From: Thermohalobaculum sp965247385
GTDB lineage: Bacteria > Pseudomonadota > Alphaproteobacteria > Rhodobacterales > Rhodobacteraceae
Length of the DNA: 64,000 bases
Assembly (NCBI GenBank): GCA_965247385.1
Contig: CBDFHG010000005.1
Coordinates: forward strand, 124,001-188,000
Direction of reading: 5' to 3'
Shown here: piece by piece, positions 57,684-64,000 of the stretch
How the letters are laid out: every line of letters begins with the position of its first letter
Position numbering within the stretch: the first letter of the stretch is position 1
The notes under the pieces: model-generated
Told to the model about the DNA's origin: nothing
What the model saw: the letters and a program-made list of their open reading frames with translations, nothing else
Database searches by the model: none
Position numbers and translations under genes: made by a program

Positions 57684-58349
57684 GACCCGTCCTTCTTGGA
57701 CTGGGTATCCGCGCACCCGCATCCACCCTGGCACATCCTGCGGCACAGCCCGCTCTGGCTGTGGCTCGCCCCCGGCTCCGCCTGGGGTCCGGTCAATATC
57801 TGGTACGGCTACGCCTGGTCGGCCTGGAAAGCACCGGTCGCCGGAGCGCTCGCCGCTGCCATCTTCGCCACCCCGCCGCCGCGCTCGCCGAAGATAGTCG
57901 CCTTCTCCGCCCGCGCCGTCCGCCGCGCCGACGCGCTCCTTATTGGCGTGGTGATGCTCCCCATCGACGGCGCCCGACTGGGATGGCGATTTCTGAGACC
58001 GCCACCGCCGCTGCCCGCCCAGCCGGAACCGCGTCCGGTATCTGCGCCCATCGGAGCGCTCGCCCGGCTCAGGGCGGCCGTCGGAGAGATCAATGCCGAT
58101 GCCGCCCTGACCGGGGAGATCGAGTTGGCGCTGATCGCGCGCCATCCCGCCCTGGGCGAGGTTATTCACCCCCTCGACCCGGCGGACTATAGTATCCTCG
58201 ACACCGCGCTCCGAACCTCGGGGCGCTGGGAAACCGTGCGCCGCCGCTATGGCGGCGGGGAGAAGATACAGGTCTGGCGGCGGCGGAAGTCCACGTCCTC
58301 GACCGAACGGAGGGGGTATGAATGCTTTGTGAGCGACCAAACGCCCTGA
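57684..58349 (+). pseudogene. Membrane protein gene, 3' part, split by the IS66 element
   Basis: This continues the 54888 gene in frame. It adds a Trp-rich hydrophobic segment (WHILRHSPLWLWLAPGSAWG), two more membrane stretches and a soluble C-terminal domain (ARLRAAVGEINADAALTGEI to EKIQVWRRRK). The final residues after about 58316 probably lie in the IS110 element, so the 3' end may also be altered. The internal ATG at 57696 could still drive a truncated product. Confidence 0.75.
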
Positions 58350-58554
58350 ATTTGCCAGGAGATTTGGGGAGGCGGACAGGTCTCAGGCTGAATCGCCTTT
58401 CAGGGCATTGCGACCCTGTAGAGGAGCTTGGCCTTCGCCTGTTTCCGAACCGCCCACGTAAGGCCCGGTTTTGGCCGGTGACCCTGGACAGGAGCCTGGT
58501 TTGGCCGTTCACGCCCCTTTCGGGGCTCCGCCTCCTGACAACGGGAGTATAGCA
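58330..58554 (+). ncRNA. Probable IS110 bridge RNA region
   Basis: The 5' non-coding end of IS110-group elements encodes a bridge RNA with target- and donor-binding loops. This 225-bp stretch has no ORF, lies directly upstream of the transposase and contains stem candidates such as gcccc/ggggc (58513-58526). The exact RNA ends and loops were not resolved. Confidence 0.5.
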
Positions 58555-59598
58555 ATGGCTTTTATCGGTGTTGATCTTCATACGAATTCCTTCACCATCT
58601 GCCGTCGTGAGGCGGATGGCTCGGAGGCTTTCGCAACGTTCCGACTGTCTGCATCAGATCTGGAGAGATTCTGTCTGAGCCTCGACGCGGATGACGAACT
58701 GGCGGTCGAGGCCACGGGCAATACGGCCTGGTTCTGCGACGAGGTGCGCTCCTGTGTGGGCCGCATCGTGGTGGTTAATCCGCGCCAGTTCACGGTCATT
58801 CGGAAATCCGTAAAGAAAACCGACCGCAATGACGCCGGCGCTCTGGCGTTTTTCCTGTCGAAAGACATGCTGCCGGAGACGCGGCTGAAATCCACTGCCG
58901 AGGCGGAACTGTCCTCGGTGGTCCAGACCCGCGATGTGCTGGTCAAGCAGCGCACCATGCTGTTGAACAAGATCCATGCCATGTTCGTTCGGCGCGGCAT
59001 GAAGCTGAAGAAGGAAGGGCTCTCCAGCAAAAAGCGCCTGCGCGAGCTTGGCCTCAGCCAGTTCACCGAGTTGGAGCAGGTCGAGCTTGATGTGCTGCGC
59101 CATCAGGCCCTCGCTCTCACGGAGACGCTGATCCGTCTCGACAAGGTCATCGAAGCGGCCGCAGCGGCGATGACGGGGTTTGAGCAACTGATCAGCATCA
59201 AGGGCATTGGCCCCAGGTCGGCGGCGATCCTGCTGTCCGGGATCGGGAATGTCGATGACTTTCCGGATGCAGACAAGCTGGCCGCCTATGTGGGCATCGT
59301 GCCCAAGGTCAGCAACTCAAACGAGACCGAACACCATGGACGGATCACCAGGCGTGGCAACAAGCTCATGCGCACCACCGTGGTGCAATGCACCTGGATC
59401 GCCATTCGCTATTCCGGCTATCTCAACAGCCATTACCAACGCATCAAGGAACGCCGCGGGGCCGGAAAAGCCATCATCGCAACTGCCCGCAAACTGCTTT
59501 CCATCATCTATGACACGCTGAAAAACGGCTGGATATTCGAAGATTTTCCGGCGTTCGAAATCAAACAAAATCAATGTCCTGCTGGACATTCATCATAG
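58555..59598 (+). CDS. IS110-family DEDD transposase
   Basis: The start is MAFIGVDLHTNSFTICRREA at ATG 58555; 347 residues. The RuvC-like N-terminal domain shows the acids in GVDLH, AVEATGNTAW and KKTDRNDAGALA. The C-terminal Tnp_20 domain has a helix-hairpin-helix (SIKGIGPRSAAILLSGIG) and the nucleophile-serine region IVPKVSNSNE before GRITRRGNKLMR. The frame is intact, so activity is plausible with its upstream bridge RNA. Confidence 0.92.
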   Translation: MAFIGVDLHTNSFTICRREADGSEAFATFRLSASDLERFCLSLDADDELAVEATGNTAWFCDEVRSCVGRIVVVNPRQFTVIRKSVKKTDRNDAGALAFFLSKDMLPETRLKSTAEAELSSVVQTRDVLVKQRTMLLNKIHAMFVRRGMKLKKEGLSSKKRLRELGLSQFTELEQVELDVLRHQALALTETLIRLDKVIEAAAAAMTGFEQLISIKGIGPRSAAILLSGIGNVDDFPDADKLAAYVGIVPKVSNSNETEHHGRITRRGNKLMRTTVVQCTWIAIRYSGYLNSHYQRIKERRGAGKAIIATARKLLSIIYDTLKNGWIFEDFPAFEIKQNQCPAGHSS

Positions 59599-59735
59599 GA
59601 GGGGCTGATGATGCCAGATAGAACCGACGAACAATGGATCGAGCTCTTCCGGGCCGGCGGCCCGCGGCGTCCGCCGAAAGAACCGGGCCGATGGCCATCC
59701 AGCCATCCGACGTACAACCAGCGCCGCTACCGTCA

Positions 59736-60809
59736 ATGGCGGGCCACCGGCGCTCCGACCCCGGGCGTACGTCCACAGATCGTCGGCCGTCACGGGTTTA
59801 CTCCGGGCCGGTCTACGGCGAGGGATTTTTCCATCTCGAAATCAAGGTCCACTCCCGCCGCGCCGGCAGCAGCGTTATGGCAGGCATCGCCTACCGCACC
59901 GCTGAACGGCTCCCTGCGCACCGGGACGAAGATCTCGACCCCACCGGGGATCGAGCCGCCGGTCACGCTTTCGATCCCGCCGCAGCACACGCCGCCTATC
60001 AAACCGGCACCGTCGTCGACATCCACGATTATTCCCGCAAGAGGGGCGTCACGGACTGGTACACGCTCATCCCGGCGGGTGCGCCCGATTGGATGACCTG
60101 GCCCGAGCACCTGGGTGATGTCTGGGCGGCTGTCGCCGCCCGCGAGGACCGGAGCACGCGGCGGGCCACGGCGACCGAAGCCCGCGAAGCGGTGCTTGGC
60201 CTTCCCGCCGAACTCGGCCCGGAAACCCGCGCCGATCTCGCCCGTGATTTTGCCCAGACGCTCGTCTCGCGTTATGGCGTCGTGGCCACTGTCGCGCTGC
60301 ATGAGCCCGGCCGCGACGGCGACCGGCGAAACCACCACGCGCACATCATGATCTCCGACCGGCGCTGTGGCCGGCTCGGCTTCGGCGAGAAGGCCCGGGA
60401 GTTGCATTATGCGTCTGGCGGCCGGGACGAGACCCGCTACCTCCGCGCCGTGTGGGCGTCGATGCTCAACGAAGGCTACGAGCGCGATGGAGTCGACCTC
60501 CGCGTCGATCACCGCTCCTACCGAGATCGCGAGGCCGACGCCCGCGCTCGCGGCGACAGCATCGAGGCCGAATGGTGGGCCCGCGAGGCGACCGTGTACA
60601 TGGGGCGCACCCTCACCCAGACCGAGCGCACCGCCGACCGGCGCGGGCCGGTGACCGAGCTCGGCCGGAAGAACCGCGACCGCCGCGATGCCAGCCTGGA
60701 GCGCGAGCGCGTCTACCAGGAGAAGGCCATCGGCCGTGACCCTGACCGTGACCGTGATAGCGACCGGGGCCGAGAGATTCCGCTCCCCGGCGAGCCCGAC
60801 TGGTGGTGA
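59736..60809 (+). CDS. MobA/MobL-type (MOBQ) relaxase
   Basis: The start is uncertain: 59736 gives 357 residues; 59634 is also open. An RBS-led frame (ggagg, ATG 59608, MMPDRTDEQWIELF) overlaps the 5' region and may be a small separate gene. The relaxase core is clear: FHLEIKVHSRRAGSSVMAGI and AYRTAERL (motif I region), and RRNHHAHIMISDRR (three-histidine metal motif). The protein nicks oriT and carries the strand to the recipient. The catalytic Tyr usually lies in the first 30 residues. The C-terminus is charged and Arg/Asp-rich. It lies just upstream of a candidate oriT. Confidence 0.85.
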   Translation: MAGHRRSDPGRTSTDRRPSRVYSGPVYGEGFFHLEIKVHSRRAGSSVMAGIAYRTAERLPAHRDEDLDPTGDRAAGHAFDPAAAHAAYQTGTVVDIHDYSRKRGVTDWYTLIPAGAPDWMTWPEHLGDVWAAVAAREDRSTRRATATEAREAVLGLPAELGPETRADLARDFAQTLVSRYGVVATVALHEPGRDGDRRNHHAHIMISDRRCGRLGFGEKARELHYASGGRDETRYLRAVWASMLNEGYERDGVDLRVDHRSYRDREADARARGDSIEAEWWAREATVYMGRTLTQTERTADRRGPVTELGRKNRDRRDASLERERVYQEKAIGRDPDRDRDSDRGREIPLPGEPDWW

Positions 60810-60966
60810 GCCTGGCCACCACCCGGTCCCGATCCCGCCGTACCCCCTTCACGAGGTTCGCCGCATGATCCGCCGGCGGCGAATGGGGCGATTTCTGACC
60901 CAGACAACCCTGTCTGGGCGCTGTCCGCCCCCCTGGACATCCCGGGCCGCCCCGGCCCGCTTCCCC

Positions 60967-61000
60967 ATTGCCCGAAGGGTAATAGCCAAGTGCACCTTCT
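60967..61000 (+). other. Candidate origin of transfer (MOBQ-type oriT)
   Basis: An imperfect inverted repeat (attgccc gaa gggtaat, 60967-60983) is followed after 4 nt by aagtgcacc (60988-60996). RSF1010/R1162-type origins have the same order: inverted repeat, then a nick core close to aagtgcgccct. It lies 158 bp after the relaxase gene, the expected neighbourhood. Confidence 0.55.
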
Positions 61001-61614
61001 TTTTTCACTCATCCGGTCACCCCCCTGCCCACAACCTGCCCGAGTCGACCGTCCAGACAGCCCCCTGTCCCAGTGCTGGGACAGGCCCGGCCACCCCCCT
61101 GTCCAACCCCACTCGCGCCGATCTGCCCGGTGATGAGTGATCAAGGATGAGCGATCCCGGATCCCCGTCACCCATCCCGCTGCCTGCCGATCAGGCTCGC
61201 CCAGACACTCATCCGCCGAACTGGATAAGCCGGCACCGATCCTCAGCAGCAGTTCATCCAGTTCGATGATCGCCAGCTCGTCCTGCAGAAAGGCCGGCGT
61301 TTCGGTCACCGCCCTGTCCCGGTTCCGAAAGGGTCAAACCCGGCGGCTGACTCACTGGGGCCGGGTGTCCAGCTCGTCGAGGCGGGGATCCTCGTCGATG
61401 CCGGCATCCAGGCGGGGCCGGGCTGACCTGGCCGGGGATCGAGCCGGGCCTGGTCGAGCGCCGGGGGCAGGATCGGGGCGGGGGCCAGCCTGGCCGAACC
61501 CGGCTTTTCTATCCCAAAGGGGGCTAATCGGCGGGATCGAGCTGCCGGTCCGCTCCGGTGCTGGATCTGAAAACGGGTTTAGGGCGAGAAAATCTTTGCG
61601 GTAGGGGTTGGCGC

Positions 61615-61658
61615 ATCACACTCGTGATGGCAATTCGATTTTCAATCACAAGTGTGAT
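61615..61658. promoter_or_regulatory. Two palindromic operator-like sites, centres 30 bp apart
   Basis: ATCACACTCGTGAT (61615-61628) and ATCACAAGTGTGAT (61645-61658) share the arms ATCAC/GTGAT, and their centres are exactly 30 bp (about three helical turns) apart. This is the layout of a cooperative dimer-binding operator. The regulated gene is unclear; the nearest start on the plus strand is the DUF1640 gene at 61875. Confidence 0.55.
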
Positions 61659-61874
61659 CGCTGGCCGGGATCGAGGCGGATCGAGGCGCTGGGTGCTCTC
61701 TGTGTGCGCCTTCATGGGTAGTTGGTGCGGGATTCGTTGCTCAAGGTCATTGTAGGGCGCAAAAAACCGGCGTGATTCCGGGTTTTCGGCGGGATCAAGC
61801 GGGATCGAGGCGCGGATCGGCGCGACGGCCAGGCTGGGCTTGCCTGGAAACCGACAACATACTAGCTTCCCTTC

Positions 61875-62123
61875 ATGACCACAATCTTTGACAAAATGAC
61901 CTACGTTGACAGCCTCAAAGCGAATGGTGTGGCCGAAGATCAGGCGCGGGCGCACGCGGTGGCCCTCGATACCGCGCTGCATGAAGCGGTGGCCACGAAA
62001 GCCGATATGGCGGAAGTGAAGGCCGACCTCAAATGGCTCAAATTGATCGGTGGAGCCATTCTTGCCTTTCTCATCCTGCCATGGTTGGCAAAACTTGCAT
62101 CCAGCACCATGCCCGGCCTTTGA
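61875..62123 (+). CDS. DUF1640-like coiled-coil membrane protein
   Basis: This 82-residue protein reads MTTIFDKMTYVDSLKANGVA, a helical middle (HEAVATKADMAEVKADLKWL) and one C-terminal membrane helix (IGGAILAFLILPWLAKL). This matches the bacterial DUF1640/CCDC90-like layout: head, coiled coil, tail anchor. The function is unknown. A decayed relative follows at 62201. Confidence 0.75.
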   Translation: MTTIFDKMTYVDSLKANGVAEDQARAHAVALDTALHEAVATKADMAEVKADLKWLKLIGGAILAFLILPWLAKLASSTMPGL

Positions 62124-62200
62124 GATTCGCTTTCGTGCCGAGCGCCGAAAATAAACGGGATTCAAAATACCCCGTTTAATTCCACTCTCGAATCCGATGG

Positions 62201-62498
62201 CATTGGCAAGAACCTTGCCAAGCGTGCTCGTTCGCTGGCGTCGAAGAAGCCCATGCCGAGGCCTTCATCGAGACCTTCGGTGCCGCCATGACCGAAACCC
62301 TCGCCACGAAGGACGATCTCGCGCTCCTCAAGGCCGACCTCACCGCGGAGATCGCCGGGGAACGCCGAGAGTGATACCAGGAATGCCGAGCGGTATGTGA
62401 AGATCGGCGAGGGCCAGACCACGCAGTTGCGCTGGACGGTCGGCAGCATGGTCGCGATCGCGGGCGTGATCGTCTCGATACTCCTGCTCGGCACCTGA
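62201..62498 (+). pseudogene. Decayed DUF1640-like paralogue
   Basis: Pieces in different frames read ALARTL, VEEAHAEAFIETFGAAMTET and LATKDDLALLKADLTAEIAG, then RYVKIGEGQTTQLRWTVGSM and a membrane helix to ILLLGT and a stop. In order, they give head, coiled coil and tail anchor as in the intact gene upstream, with at least two frame breaks. Confidence 0.65.
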
Positions 62499-62645
62499 GC
62501 TGGCGGGGGGCGCGCCGCCGCGCCGGATATCCGCCGGCGCTTCGAGGCGCCGCTTCTTATACATCATGAAGAACACCTTCCTCTTCGGGAAGAGGCGCCG
62601 GGGGCATGTTCGCCAAAACAGCCGCCCCCGGCGCCTCCCCGCCAG

Positions 62646-63724
62646 TTACAAGCCTTTCAGCACCGCCCCGGGATCCTGGGCGACCAGCTTCCGGTAATCC
62701 GTCGCCTTCTGCTTCGGGTTGACCTCGAAACCGAGAGCGCCGGGTTTCGGAAAGCTCGGGCAGAGCGAGTAGACCGCCAGCGGGATCGTCTCCTGCAGGT
62801 GGCCGGCCCAGAGCACGCCATAAGTCCCGCCGCCCTTGACCAGCCTGCCGGTCACGGCGGTGTACTGCATGAGCCACCCGGTCGGTTTGTCGGCCGGCGT
62901 GACGACGGCGCGCAACTCCGCGCCCCGCGGCCGCGTCGTCCAGGCCTGGGTGAAGTAGCGACCGGACCCTGTGATCTCGTTCTGAACGCAGAAATGCCCC
63001 ATCGTGCCCACGTTGACCTTGATGCGCAGGCCGAAGCCGCGCCCGGCGACGTCATCCACGACCTCGACCCGGTCCGTGAGCAGCACCCGGAGACCGGCCG
63101 CGTTATGGCTCGACGGGCCGACAAAGGGCTCGGAGGGCTCGGCCAGGAGGCCTTTCAGCACCGCTCCGGGGTCCTGGGCGACCAGCTCCCGGTAATCCGT
63201 CGACTTCTGCTTCAGGTTGACCTCGAAGCCGAGATCGCGGGGTTTCGGAAAGCTCGGGCAGAGCGAGTAGATTGCCTGTGGGATCGTCTCCTGCAGGTGG
63301 CCGGTCCAGAGCACGCCGCTGGGGTCGTCTCCCTTGATCAGTTGGCCGGTCACGGCGTCGTATTGCACACTTTGGCCGCTATGTTCGGCGGCAGGCGTGA
63401 CGACGGCACGAAACTCCGCGCCCGCTGGCCGCGTCGTCCATGCCTCGGTGAAGTAGCGGCCGAACCCTGTGAGCTGGTCCTGGATACAGATATGCGCCAT
63501 CGTGCCCACATTGACCTTGACCCGCAGGCCCCAGCCACGCCGGGCAGTATGATCGGCGACCTCGACCCGGTCCGCGAGCAGCGACCGGAGACCGGAGACC
63601 GGAGACCGGTGGCGTCATGGCTCGACGGGCCGACAAAGGGCTCGGCCGACGCGCAACCCGTCAACCCCACCGCCAGGGCCGCGCCCAGCATCGTCTCTCG
63701 TACTCTGTTGATCATCATCATCAT
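62646..63724 (-). pseudogene. Lipoprotein with duplicated ~145-residue domain, frame broken at a 7-bp repeat
   Basis: ATG 63724 (behind GGAGGAGGGAGG) starts MMMMINRVRETMLGAALAVG followed by LTGCASAEP, a lipoprotein signal with the lipobox L-T-G-C. After SSHDATGLRS the frame is lost at the accggag repeat (63584-63610). The mature part is open from about 63509 down to TAA at 62646 and has two tandem domains, each with VNVGTM, SLCPSFPKP and TDYR-LVAQDPGAVLKGL. The second domain's linker shows the ancestral repeat-free sequence (HNAAGLRVLLTDR). No function is recognised. Confidence 0.7.
63584..63610. repeat. Heptanucleotide tandem repeat (accggag), about 3.8 copies
   Basis: Three full copies (63584-63604) plus a partial one. 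Relative to the second domain of the same gene, about 14 bp appear to have been added, which shifts the frame between the signal peptide and mature protein. Confidence 0.8.
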
Positions 63725-63743
63725 ATTCCTCCCTCCTCCGTTG

Positions 63744-64000
63744 TCAGAAAGGTCCGTTGCCGCCGGAATCGCTGCCGCCGTCGGCCTCGTTGCCGCCGCC
63801 TTCGCCGCCATCGGCATCCCCCGTCTCGGGGCCTTGGTTGGGGCCTTCGCCGCCGCGATTTAAGCCTTCGCTCTCGTTTCGGTTGTGCGGGACGGCGCAG
63901 CTGCGGTCACCCCTGTGCTCGCCGTTCTGCACGGTGTGCCAGAAGCCGGGCGCTGACCCGGCGTCCCGGCCCTCGGTACTGGTCCAGGTGGACGTACACG
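63744..64000 (-). CDS. C-terminus of an unrecognised protein, partial at the right edge
   Basis: An open frame enters from the right edge and reads APGFWHTVQNGEHRGDRSC and AVPHN, then a long Gly/Glu/Asp/Asn-rich acidic tail ending GGNGPF and TGA at 63744. Its stop is 20 bp before the lipoprotein gene start, so the two may form an operon. The acidic low-complexity tail suggests an exported or cell-surface protein; no family was recognised. Confidence 0.5.
   Translation of the reverse strand, partial: CTSTWTSTEGRDAGSAPGFWHTVQNGEHRGDRSCAVPHNRNESEGLNRGGEGPNQGPETGDADGGEGGGNEADGGSDSGGNGPF

Larger units (their letters stand above)
58325..59600 (+). mobile_element. IS110-family element (ends approximate)
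   Basis: A DEDD transposase gene with about 230 bp of leading non-coding DNA separates two genes of the mobilisation block. IS110 elements lack inverted ends, so the borders are estimated from where neighbouring coding stops. A small hairpin (aatgtcc / ggacatt, 59573-59590) lies at the right end. Confidence 0.7.
60810..61874. other. Long intergenic mobilisation region
   Basis: About 1.07 kb with no well-supported gene. It contains the oriT candidate (60967-61000) and a pair of palindromes (61615-61658). A minus-strand frame from GTG 61309 (MTETPAFLQDELAIIELDEL) looks protein-like for about 60 residues and could be a small accessory gene, but it would read through the oriT. A frame ending near 61363 (LDAGIDEDPRLDELDTRPQ) has no start codon. 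Confidence 0.5.

Noticed and set aside
60713..61309. 198-residue minus-strand frame across the mobilisation gap
   Set aside because: Its first ~60 residues look plausible, but the rest is low-complexity Gly/Ser/Arg sequence running through the oriT candidate and into the relaxase gene. It is mentioned only as a possible small gene.

Overview
The window looks like chromosome from a GC-rich alphaproteobacterium (Rhodospirillales or Rhodobacterales type; inferred from gene content, base composition and neighbours, not from a marker gene). Ordinary metabolic blocks alternate with heavily rearranged accessory DNA.

Metabolic blocks. 1-5.8 kb: a leftward operon of a glutamine-synthetase-like enzyme and a three-gene split glutamate-synthase set (class II amidotransferase, GXGXG subunit, FMN subunit), with a divergent GntR/FadR regulator. 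This order matches N-methylglutamate/gamma-glutamylmethylamide and Glx-type systems. 5.9-10.7 kb: a class I glutamine amidotransferase, an unusual class 1 fructose-bisphosphatase next to an ordinary phosphoribulokinase, a phosphoglycolate phosphatase, and a helix-turn-helix/periplasmic-binding-like regulator; this points to a Calvin cycle. 24.4-31.2 kb: a complete five-gene branched-chain-amino-acid-type (Liv) ABC transporter, a divergent alpha/beta hydrolase and an iron-dependent alcohol dehydrogenase.

Defence and mobile blocks. 10.9-13.7 kb is an insertion-sequence graveyard with an interrupted lipase-like gene. 14.0-21.8 kb is a type I restriction-modification operon (hsdM, hsdS, hsdR, M48-like metallopeptidase) in which hsdR is continuous in frame with about 382 extra N-terminal residues resembling an ADP-ribosyltransferase-like toxin fold. 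21.9-24.3 kb holds an IS and truncated defence/anti-defence genes, including an ArdC fragment. 31.3-35.8 kb holds an IS630 remnant, a DarG-type macrodomain antitoxin next to a broken darT, two conjugative-element genes (DUF2274, DUF736), an AAA/DUF4143 ATPase and an integrase fragment cut by an IS1380-type element.

Surface-protein block, 37.4-54.1 kb. A run of 28 C residues lies just upstream of a truncated, secreted, Ig-like repeat protein. An IS end separates that fragment from a 5168-residue protein with a signal peptide, three 317-residue fn3/cadherin/Ig-like units, about 40 tandem putative-Ig repeats and a C-terminal autotransporter-type beta-barrel. The repeats are nearly identical at DNA level and carry a higher-order 2394-bp duplication.

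Mobilisation block, 54.6-64 kb. A membrane-protein gene is split by a 2434-bp IS66 element with a perfect 8-bp target duplication. It is followed by an IS110 element with a likely bridge-RNA region, a MobA/MobL (MOBQ) relaxase, a candidate oriT just downstream, paired palindromic operators, an intact and a decayed DUF1640 gene, and a duplicated-domain lipoprotein gene whose frame is broken at a heptanucleotide repeat. The relaxase and oriT would make this block mobilisable if a helper conjugation system is present.
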